DNA from: Epiperipatus broadwayi
Taxonomy: Eukaryota; Onychophora; Udeonychophora; Euonychophora; Peripatidae
Length of the DNA: 64,000 bases
Reading direction: 5' to 3'
Assembly (NCBI GenBank): GCA_028023455.1
Contig: JAQFVV010012506.1
Location: 2,164,714 to 2,228,713 of the forward strand
Position 1 is the first letter of the stretch; every line of letters begins with the position of its first letter. The notes below the pieces were generated by a model. The model was not told where the DNA came from. It was given only the letters and a program-made list of their open reading frames with translations, and made no database searches. Made by a program: the position numbers and the translations under genes. Below are positions 1-9,533 of this stretch, piece after piece.

Positions 1-21
1 ATTAGCTTCTTGGGAAACCTG

Positions 22-300
22 CTGAGATCACATCAAGTGCTGCAATTCACTTTCTGTTAAAATAACTCACATTACTCTATTTGATTTTAAAGTTTAAATT
101 TGAATACTTATTTAAAATAAAATTATTTTAAAATGAATTGGATTATAAATAGTGCATTGTCAAATCACATTAAGTTCATAGAAAGAAGACTCAAAGTTAT
201 ATTATCATTAAAATTCAGATTTAAAATTTAATATCAAACTGAGCATTTGTGAGAATATTTAAAAATAAAGTGAGTTGCTGTATTTGATGTGATCTCAACT
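22..300. mobile_element. Small element with terminal inverted repeats (MITE-like)
   Basis: The segment near position 22 (GAGATCACATCAAGTGCTGC and following bases) is the reverse complement, with a few mismatches, of the segment ending near 300 (TTGCTGTATTTGATGTGATC). The arms are about 33 bp and enclose a ~210 bp AT-rich interior with no coding capacity. This is the shape of a non-autonomous hairpin element. I could not see a clear target-site duplication, so it could also be two unrelated inverted copies of one repeat. Confidence 0.45.
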
Positions 301-2962
301 TATTTGATGAGCAGCTGATGACATCAGATTTAAATGATGGAAACATATATACAGCAAAACCTTAGTAAATTTTTATCAAATTTTGCCACATGTAGAACCA
401 TAAATGTATATTATACATGTATATATAATAAACTAATCAATACCTCATTGATACTTTGTTGCATTGAAAAATATTTTATTTACATCTGAATTTTATTTGA
501 GGTTTAGATTGGCTAATATTCCTGATAAAACTTTCCATTTTATAAGATCTGCAATTTGTCTATATTAATGATATTTTACAAATATTGTTAGTTTAAGAAA
601 GAGACTAATGTTTTTGATTGGCAGTTGATGGAGATTTGGTCATTTCACTATATATATAACATTTTATAGCCTTTTGATTTAATAAACAAATATATATCAT
701 TCCTCTAAAGTTTTATTTTTTTAATACACATTTTTTATTATAAATACCATTTTTATATGTACATAATAATTAATTACTTATTTATATATCAATATAATTT
801 TAAACAGTTTCATTGAAACAACTTCATTTCACACATAAAAACTTCTATAAAATACTTTATTGATTCATCAAAGAAACAACAAATTTTATAATTTTATTTT
901 TGAATTTTCTAAGAATTTTATTTTTTTATCACATTTACGCAATCTGAGAAATGCTTTATTTTCTTGCAAAAGTAAAGAAAAAGTGATGCCTATTTGGCTC
1001 ATTAAAAAATTATTAATGAAAATTTTAGTAATATAAAAAAATTCATTTAAATTTGAACAATTCTTGGTAAAAGAGAAAAGGGATTATTATTTGCATTAAA
1101 AATCCTCCTCAATTTATTTAAAAAATTTATTTAGATATTTTTCTGTTAGTAAGTTAATAAAAAAAAAAATTTCAAATACATTTTAGTTTGGTACCTATTC
1201 TAATGTTATGACCGGGGTAGTCGCAATACCCGAGCACCTTTGGAACTGTCACTCCATAAATGCATAGGCAAAGTACATATTGAATGCAAACTGTATGGAA
1301 AAGCTAAGAAAAAATAAAACTGGAAAAAATAAATAAATATTGTATCTAAAACGTATTGAAGTCTAAAAAGATAAATAATTATATTTAACCCAAATTTTTC
1401 TATAAATATTTCTTTTATAATTTTAAAAACATACATAGGTAAATAGTTTTTGAATTTTTAACCTTTTAGTTAGCACTTTAATAATTTTATTTTAATTCTT
1501 AAGCGCATTTTTGGTCTCTGTTTTATCATTTAAAATTAAATTAAACTTTCACTTAAGCGTTGATTTCTCTGAATTATAAACATTCATCTGCAAGTCATCA
1601 GTTTGGAATCATTATTTATTGAATTTATTTAAAATGTTACTACATTGAGAATAGCTTTATATATATATAATTAACAAATGTTTGCAAATTCAAAAGATTA
1701 AAAAAATTACATTATTATTTATTTATAATTAAAATAGTTAAATTAATTTCTATTTATAAATTGAGCTGTCATGAGGTGTAAGTAATTATGATTACATAAT
1801 AAAATGGTGCTAATCATTTCTAATAAAGTAAACATTCCAAATAAAATTAAAAATGCAGTACTATAATTTAATAAAATGCATTAAATTAAGTTTATTATCT
1901 TGAAAGTTAAAAGAGATATATCCCTTCAAAAGAATAACAAATATATTAGGATTAAACATACCTGGCATTTTTTAAAAAAAAATTAAGTTGAAATTATTTT
2001 CTTAATATAGAAGTATATATATATATTTTCTATCTTTTGAATATCATAATACTTTTTGCAATGTTTTCACAATAATTTGACTTCGTTTAATGCAACAAAA
2101 TATGCTTTTTGAAATACTGTATATTACTCAAAATCCTTTTATATAAAACAAGATATGTGTGAATCAATTAATGTAAATATGATTTTAAAAAAATAAATAG
2201 AAAAACTAAATAGTATGAGATGTATTTAATAAATAATTTTAAAAAATTATGATTTTGTATTTTAAAAAAAATTAATGAATGTATTTTGTATGTTTGACGT
2301 ATGGCTGTTAAACATGGATTTTAAAATTTATAATTAAAAAAGGTGCAAATGATATAAAAGATTATAAAACTAGTATGACAAGATAAAGAAATGAGAGAAA
2401 AAGAAATGAAGGAATTCAATCAAACTGAATAATGTCATAAAAATTACTGGAGATAGATTGTGTACATGGTATAAACAGGTATCAATGGATTAACTAATAT
2501 AAAAAATAACATTTGTGATAGGTCATGATGTAGCTTAATTTAGTTGAGGTGTGGTAAGCAATAGCTAATGATTATCTATAAGAACGAGTTATGAAAACTC
2601 TATTGTCTATTTTTTTAACCTTTTTTCAGAAGAAATTTTAAAATATATATGCTTGTATAAAAATCTTGTTTATAGGATTTTGTCTTAGTACTGGTCAATT
2701 AATTACTACTAATTATCTTCATCATCATCATTAGTATTAAGATTTTTGATTTTAATACAATTTATCTGACAGATATTTTTTTCTATAATTTTTTTTAAAA
2801 AAATTATTTCAGGTATAGTTCTATATATTGGAATATAAATTATTTTAGATAAATAATAATTTTTAATAATCACATGACACATTAACTTTATACTTCTCAA
2901 AGGTTTTGAGATATATTTGAATTATGCATAAATTAATCTATGTTTAATAATACGCAAATAGC
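301..2962. other. AT-rich DNA without recognisable gene
   Basis: Long A/T runs, short (TA)n tracts and frequent stops in all frames. The only compositional anomaly is a short CpG-bearing patch around 1,211-1,252, reported separately. The short open frames here (for example 1,206-1,436 minus and 2,709-2,900 minus) are low-complexity and have no motif I recognise. Confidence 0.6.
1211..1252. other. Short GC-richer, CpG-bearing patch with a small hairpin
   Basis: About 40 bases at roughly 55% GC sit inside DNA of about 20% GC. The patch keeps several CpG dinucleotides and contains an inverted repeat, CGGGGTA then 7 bases then TACCCG, which folds into a short stem with one bulged G and a 7-base loop. 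No tRNA A/B box arrangement surrounds it. It could be the end of an otherwise unrecognised repeat. Function unknown. Confidence 0.3.
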
Positions 2963-3080
2963 TATCAAGTGTTGGTAGCCGAGAGGTCAGCGCAACCGCC
3001 TTGCAAGCAAGCAGTTGCTTGCAGACAGTTGTCATGGGTTTGCTTCCTGGCCGATGCTTTGACATATGGGGGGGGGGGGA
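2963..3080 (+). mobile_element. tRNA-derived SINE (family E) with a poly-G tail
   Basis: A tRNA-like head begins at the GTTGGTAGCCGAGAGG box A (about 2,970) and has a box-B-like GGTTTGCTTCC (about 3,038-3,048), as expected of an RNA polymerase III promoter. The body ends in GACATAT, like the two other copies in this window (24,974 and about 48,788). The copy is flanked by AATACGCAAATAGC (2,949-2,962) and AATACACAAATAGC (3,081-3,094), a 14 bp target-site duplication with one mismatch, so this is a genuine retroposed unit. The oddity is the tail: 12 G residues (3,068-3,079) where the sister copies have A-rich tails. The region between the boxes carries an internal TTGC-rich duplication. Confidence 0.8.
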
Positions 3081-3179
3081 AATACACAAATAGCAAATGT
3101 CAACATTAAAGCATTTCCAATCCAAAAAAACCCCTTGATTTCTGAAAACAAAAGAGCAAAAATAAAATAGTGACATCAC

Positions 3180-3180
<1 letters not shown>

Positions 3181-3243
<63 letters not shown>

Positions 3244-3282
3244 CCTTTTCCCCCCCCCGGGGGGGGCCTCCCCCCGGGCTTC
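3181..3282. repeat. Poly-C tract (C59) followed by C/G-run block
   Basis: There are 59 consecutive C residues from 3,181 to 3,239, then a T and further C8-10, G8 and C6 runs to about 3,279. This is extreme in such AT-rich DNA. On the minus strand it is a G59 run that directly abuts the end of family A. The proline-rich or glycine-rich open frames across it are translation artefacts of the homopolymer. Its true length is uncertain because homopolymers of this size are hard to sequence. Confidence 0.85.
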
Positions 3283-5484
3283 AAAAATCAATTTTAAAAT
3301 TTTATTCAGAAAATTAAGTGGATTTTTGTTAATAGTAATGAACAAAGCAAAATTTTCTAAAATATAATTTTTAATAAGTTCGAGTATGGTTTTCATGTGC
3401 ATTGTAAAAATTATCACAAAGACCTTTTAAAAAAATACAATGTTGATCGTTTTCCTTGAAAAGATATAGGAGGAAGTAAAATATTAAAGAGCTACAATTA
3501 GACACAATGTTAAAATTATTAGAAATATAAAAGTTAAAAGATGCCACCACACAATTGATAAATTGAGCTGAATAATCTTTATAAAATTCCCCTCAAGTGT
3601 ATTATTATTACTATTATTTTGTTCTTTTTTTTTTTCGAAAAAAAGGGGGGGGGGATTTATATACATTTGAGAATGCAAACTTTTAATAATTATTTGCAAG
3701 GCATTTTTTTAAAAGTAAATTTTTTACTAATGTTATGAGAAATCAAATACTAATAATAATACAAAGTCACTTTAAAAATATTAATGTTGACATTAAATTA
3801 CTTTTGTCTATAACAAGAACTGGTGCAAATCTGTTCTTTTAAAACTGGTTAAATAGAAATTGAAAAAACGAATTAATGACATAATCACAAGATGGGGATT
3901 TTATGCACAAGTCTTCTGGCATCCACTGATTACTCTGACTTGCACTGTTTTAATAAGAATTAATGACCATGAAATTAATAAAGTCAACTAAAATAAAAAT
4001 TCTTCCTTTTCTCCTTGTCAGTCATATTCAAATATATATATATCCGATTGTGTCAGTTCCAACTAGAGATCAACTAACTGTGAGAGCCATGTTGTATTCA
4101 CAATCAGATAGAATAGAAGAAATAATGATGAAAGTAATTACTTTATCCCCTACTATATAAACTAATATATATAAACGTTTCTTCACTAACAATTTTAGAC
4201 CAATCTACATAAAAAATTAAAATTATTATGAAAATGCACAAATTAAATCTGAATTTAAATAAGACCTCAGTTTTATTTTAATTTAAATGTGTATATAGCA
4301 GGCAATTCTTCTATTCTTTTTTCTGAACATCTAAATATTATTATGTATATTCATAGCAACAAAGTTGTTTTGTGCTTTAGTAAAAAATTTGGATTATTCT
4401 CCATAAAAAATTAAGTTCATAAAAAAGTTATTTTGGTGAATAGTAATATATATTAAGGCTATAACCTTAAGACTATGTGCCTAAATGAATAGTGAAATTT
4501 CACTCATGCTAATATTTTCTAAATGGGAATTGAATAGGGAATATAGGGATTATTTACATTAATTCATTAATAATTTGTATACTGCAATTTTAGAAATAAA
4601 TTAAATATATTTAATTTTTAAAATAAAATCATTTAAATGATTTGAAGATATATATGTCTGTTTATATGGTTTGGACGAATGTTTATTTCTTGTATTAATA
4701 AAACAAAAACAATCCATTGATTACAAGTTCATAAAAAGTTTGAGATCTGAAAATAATAGAAATATTTAGGCAATGACCCATTTCTCTGATCTCCAGAATC
4801 TGCTAGTCTACTATTGTACCAAACTATGTAGAATCCTTACGGTAGCAGTGCTACTTTGGACCATTTTTACTGAAATGGTACCTTGTTTTTTGGTAATGTG
4901 TTATGCTCTAAAGTTTACTTACAATATTTTTTTTTTATATTATGTGTATATTTTTTATTATATAAAATAAATAAACTTTTTTTTTTAATTTATAAACAAC
5001 TTCTGAATATTTAAACTTAAAACATATTAAACGTAAATGTATTAATTTTATAAAAATTGAATATCAATTTGAAATTATAATTAAAATATAAAATTATCTT
5101 TTAAAAATAAAAGCAATATTGACTTTTATTTTCATTAAATTTTAATTTAAAAAAACTGAGTAAATATTGAACTATCTGAAGATATGTTTTGTTTTAAAAT
5201 GATCAGTGAATTTAGACAAGATTAATTGAATTTATTATTTTATTTATATTTAATGCCGCAGGATTAAATTTTAACTTTATCAAATAAATTTTATTTTTTA
5301 AAAATATGTATATGCAAGCATTACTCATAAATGAGAATGGTTATTCTAAGCTTCAGAAAAAAAAGGCACGCATACACAGATAAAGAATATCCAAGAACAA
5401 ATAGAAAAAAAAGTGTTTTGGAATGTTCATACATACAACTCATAAAATACATACATATATATATATCATGTGATGCCTCTTAAT
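3280..5484 (+). repeat. Family A repeat, copy 1 (left arm of giant palindrome 1)
   Basis: This is a 2.2 kb AT-rich, non-coding repeat. Bases 3,280-5,212 are repeated in inverted orientation at 5,484-7,389, and the whole unit recurs in direct orientation at about 9,534-11,724. Copies 1 and 3 differ at only a few percent of sampled positions, whereas copy 2 is clearly more diverged and carries indels. Open frames such as 3,484-3,699 minus and 4,773-4,970 plus recur in the copies only because the DNA is repeated; they have no recognisable protein features. A stretch at about 3,900-3,950 resembles part of foldback family C at about 37,550-37,600. Confidence 0.9.
5213..5483. other. Spacer of giant palindrome 1
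   Basis: These 271 bp lie between the inverted arms. The same sequence continues copy 3 at about 11,453-11,724, so it belongs to family A and is simply missing from the inverted copy. The inverted arm starts at TTCACTGATC, fused directly to the end of family A (GCCTCTTAATTC). Confidence 0.8.
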
Positions 5485-7389
5485 TCACTGATCATTTTAA
5501 AACAAAACATATCTTCAGATAGTTCAATATTTACTCAGTTTTTTTAAATTAAAATTTAATGAAAATAAAAGTCAATATTGCTTTTATTTTAAAAGATAAT
5601 TTTATATTTTAATTATAATTTCAAATTGATATTCAATTTTTATAAAATTAATACATTTACGTTTAATATGTTTTAAGTTTAAGCATTCAAGAAGTTGTTT
5701 ATAAATTTAAAAAAAGTTTATTTATTTAATATAATAAAAAATATACACATAATATAAAAAATATTGTAAGTAAACTTTAAGAGCATAACACATTACCAAA
5801 AAACAAGGTACCATTTCGAGTAAAAATGGTACAAAGTAGCACTGCTACCATAAAGTTCTACATCAGTTGATGCAATATTGAACTAACCCAATTCTGGAAT
5901 CAGAAAAATGGGTCATTACCTAAATATTTCTATTATTTTCAGATCTCAAACCACATGAACTTGTAATCAATGGATTGTTTTGTTTTATTAATACAAGAAA
6001 TAAACATTCGTCAAAACTATATAAACAGACATATATATCTTCAAATCATTTAAATGATTTTTTATTTTAAAAATTAAATATATTTAATTTATTTCTAAAA
6101 TTGCAGTATACAAATTATTAATGAATTAATGTAAATAATCCCTATATTCCCTATTCAATTCCCATTTAGAAAATATTAGCATGAGTGAGAAATTTCACTA
6201 TTCATTTAGGCACATAGTCTTAAGGTTATAGCCTTAATATATATTATACTATTCACCAAAATAACTTTTTTTATGAACTTAATTTTTTATGGAGAATAAT
6301 CCAAATTTTTTACTAAAGCACAAAACAACTTTGTTGCTATGAATATACTGTAATATTTAGATGTTCAGAAAAAGAATAGAAGAATTGCCTGCTATATACA
6401 CATTTAGAATTAAAATAAAACTAGGGTCTTATTTAAATTCAGATTTAATTTATTGCATTTTCTTAATAATTTTAATTTTATGTAGATTGGTCTAAAATTG
6501 TTAGTGAAGAAACGTTTATATATATTAGTTTATATAGTAGGGGATAAAGTAATTACTTTCATCATTATTTCTTCTATTCTATCTGATTGTGAATACAGCA
6601 TGGCTCTCACAGTTAGATTGATCTCTAGTTGGAACTGACACAATCGGATATATATTTGGTCAAGCCTGACAAGGAGAAAAGGAAGAATTTTATTTTAGAT
6701 TGACTTTATTAATTTTCATGGTCATTAATTCTTATTAAAGCAATTGGAAGTCAGAGTAATCAGTGGATGCCAGAAGACTTGTGCATAAATCCCCCCCTGT
6801 GATTATGTCATTAATTCGTTTTTACAATTTCTATTTAACCAGTTTTAAAAGAACAGATTTGCACCAGTTCTTGTTATAGACAAAGTAATTTAATGTCAAC
6901 ATTAATATTTTTAAAGTGACTTTGTATTTATTATTAGTATTTGATTTCTCATAACATTATTAAAAAATTTACTTTTAAAAAAATGCCTTGCAAATAATTA
7001 TAAAAGTTTGCATTCTCAAATGTATATAAATCCCCCCTTTTTTTCGAAGAAGACAAAATAATAGTAATAATACACTTGAGGAATTTTTATAAAGAATTAT
7101 TCATCAATTTATCAATTGTGTGGTGGCATCTTTTAACTTTTATATTTCTAATAATTTTAACATTGTGTCTAATTGTAGCTCTTTAATATTTTACTTCCTC
7201 CTATATCTTTTCAAGGAAAACGATCTTGCAAACATTGTATTTTTTAAAGGTCTTTGTGATAATTTTACAATGCACATGAAAACCATACTCGAACTTATTA
7301 AAATTATATTTTAGAAAATTTTGCTTTGTTCATTACTAGTAACAAAAATCCACTTAATTTTCTGAATAAAATTTTAAAATTGATTTTTA
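5484..7389 (-). repeat. Family A repeat, copy 2, inverted (right arm of palindrome 1)
   Basis: This is the reverse complement of 3,280-5,212 over about 1.9 kb. It carries substitutions and indels relative to copy 1, for example a poorly matching patch at about 5,845-5,895 and altered sequence around 6,650-6,670. It runs straight into the N gap at the position that corresponds to the poly-C tract next to copy 1. No coding content. Confidence 0.9.
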
Positions 7390-7889
7390 NNNNNNNNNNN
7401 NNNNNNNNNNNNNNNNNNNNNNNNNNNNNNNNNNNNNNNNNNNNNNNNNNNNNNNNNNNNNNNNNNNNNNNNNNNNNNNNNNNNNNNNNNNNNNNNNNNN
7501 NNNNNNNNNNNNNNNNNNNNNNNNNNNNNNNNNNNNNNNNNNNNNNNNNNNNNNNNNNNNNNNNNNNNNNNNNNNNNNNNNNNNNNNNNNNNNNNNNNNN
7601 NNNNNNNNNNNNNNNNNNNNNNNNNNNNNNNNNNNNNNNNNNNNNNNNNNNNNNNNNNNNNNNNNNNNNNNNNNNNNNNNNNNNNNNNNNNNNNNNNNNN
7701 NNNNNNNNNNNNNNNNNNNNNNNNNNNNNNNNNNNNNNNNNNNNNNNNNNNNNNNNNNNNNNNNNNNNNNNNNNNNNNNNNNNNNNNNNNNNNNNNNNNN
7801 NNNNNNNNNNNNNNNNNNNNNNNNNNNNNNNNNNNNNNNNNNNNNNNNNNNNNNNNNNNNNNNNNNNNNNNNNNNNNNNNNNNNNNNNN
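7390..7889. other. Assembly gap (500 N)
   Basis: Exactly 500 N, so probably a placeholder or an estimated size. It replaces the outer end of family A copy 2, where a poly-G run is expected by symmetry, and the 5' part of the adjacent LINE. Any reading frame drawn across it is meaningless. Confidence 0.99.
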
Positions 7890-9196
7890 CAGCTTCCAGG
7901 TATATATGTGCCCCGGCTTAAGAAAAACATCAAGGTTTTTGCATACATGGATGACATACTTGTGATTCTTCCATCCCGTAAATATCTGAAGACACTTCAT
8001 TCCATAATTACCAATTATACTAAAGATTATAAATTATCTATCAATCCTCACAAGTCATCATCCTGGTGCATCAACACTGGTAGGAAAATACTATCCAATT
8101 TTTTAGCGGAACCTCAGTGTTTTCTGGGGTTTCCTATCTTCAAGTCACAGACTGCTATGTCTGTCTGCCTACAAAAATCCATCATAAGCAATGCTACTAA
8201 GGTGGTTCAGTCGCTGTCAAGGACATACCTGTCCCTACAAGGGAAGATTGCTCTTATTAATATGAAGATTATGGCGAGCATAAATTACTACCTGCCAATA
8301 ATGACAGTTACCAAATCATTCACCTTACAGATTCAGAGGCTCTGTGGTCAGCTCTTATGGAGAGGTCGGACCACTGCAATTAGCATCCGCAGACTTCAGT
8401 TTCACAGGAAACAGAACGGTATGGGTCTCCATTCAATACAGACAATCAATTTCCAAAAAAGGCATTCACTTTTAGTAAACCTGGGGAAAAATACCCTCTA
8501 TCCATTATTATAGAGACTGTAATACCTACTGACAGACCTCCCCCCAGTAAACACACATGGCTTGACACCATTATTAAACAACAATCTCTATACATCGGGC
8601 ACTCAATAACAGAGTTTAATAATAAAATCAACATCTGGCAGGCACATTGCCTGCTGAATCCTGTTAATACAGTTATTTATGCACACCTAGGGTGCAGCAA
8701 TCATAAAATCACCTCAATATTTAAATATCTGCTACTGGAGCCCAAACCTTTGGATTATCTGATCAAGGTGAATATGGATTCCATGCCAACTAATACATTC
8801 TTATACTACAAGCGGTTTCTAAATAAAATAGACCCTATTTGTCATGCCTGTTCTAAAGGAGAGGAGTCCTTTAATCATCTGTTAAATATATGTCCAGGCT
8901 ATAACAGTATTCGAAGAATTATCTCTCAACACTGCATTATAGCAGTGGATAAAATCCTGGACATCAGGGGTTGTCTCTTCTCTGGAGACTTTACAGTAAT
9001 CAGGTTATCAATCTTCCTGACATATGCTTTTTGGTACACAAGGTGCAGGACAAAGTTCACACAACCAACACTGGATCCCAATGCTATATTTTGCGATAAG
9101 ATCAAAGCTCTTCAAGACAAGGATAAGATACTATCCTCTAGATTTTTGTTTAATAATACATGGAGCCTACTAGTATGGCCCACAGACTCTACATGA
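7890..9196 (+). pseudogene. LINE reverse transcriptase, C-terminal half (L1/Tx1-like), frameshifted
   Basis: This is the C-terminal half of a non-LTR retrotransposon ORF2, which would copy its own RNA into DNA at a nicked target. The sequence shows the catalytic motif C as FAYMDD (7,938-7,955). It is followed by a thumb-like region with the LINE pattern LSLQGKIALIN (about 8,232-8,264), then a FW/LLWRGR-like box and a QNGMGLHS segment. A C-terminal zinc-knuckle-like motif, CHAC then HLLNICP, lies at about 8,840-8,895. The frame breaks once, near the GGGG/AAAAA run at about 8,482-8,490. The second frame is then open to the TGA at 9,194. The N-terminal part, including any endonuclease, lies in the gap. 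GC content is clearly higher than in the surroundings, consistent with a young insertion. Assignment to the L1/Tx1 group rather than another LINE clade is tentative. Confidence 0.85.
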
Positions 9197-9533
9197 ATTT
9201 TGGACCTGATATATCCACATTGTAGTGTATCGTAGAAGAAATAGTCTGTGTTGCAACATGTCGGATTCTACTAGAGGGGCATTGATTTCATACTACATGT
9301 ATCCCAGCTGATAAGTTAGCATTATTGGGTCATTCTCTGCACTGGCAGGGGTGGGCAATACCAACTAAATAGTACGTATTTGCTCATATTATAACCTGCT
9401 AGTGCGGAGAATGGCTTTTGCATACTTTTTCCAGACCAACGCCAGCAATGGATGAGCCAACATTAACAAAGTGTTTTTATTATGCATCTGTACAATTTTA
9501 TAATGTCAATAAATATATTTTTAAAAAAAAAAA
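9197..9533 (+). mobile_element. LINE 3' UTR with stem-loop and poly-A tail
   Basis: The non-coding tail of the LINE above ends in an A15 tract (about 9,519-9,533). It contains an 18 bp inverted repeat, 9,332-9,349 against 9,395-9,412, separated by 45 bases. The two mismatches in DNA would be U-G and G-U wobble pairs in RNA, giving a fully paired 18 bp stem. Structured 3' UTRs are recognised by the reverse transcriptase in stringent-type LINEs, so this may be the template-recognition hairpin (inference). The poly-A runs directly into family A copy 3. Confidence 0.75.

Noticed and set aside
2963-3060. Functional tRNA gene
   Set aside because: A- and B-box-like sequences are present, but the spacing is enlarged, no cloverleaf closes, and TSDs mark it as a SINE.
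2922-3417. Glycine-, arginine- and proline-rich open frames across 3.1-3.4 kb
   Set aside because: They are translations of the poly-C/poly-G run and the adjacent SINE and family A ends; the same DNA is open on both strands for that reason.
3280-7389. Palindrome 1 as a pure long-read foldback artefact
   Set aside because: The arms differ by many substitutions and indels, and a third copy exists in direct orientation. I did not exclude local misassembly around the gap.
7304-8000. Open frames on both strands spanning the N gap
   Set aside because: They are held open only by 500 unknown bases. Only the plus-strand part from 7,890 has LINE motifs.
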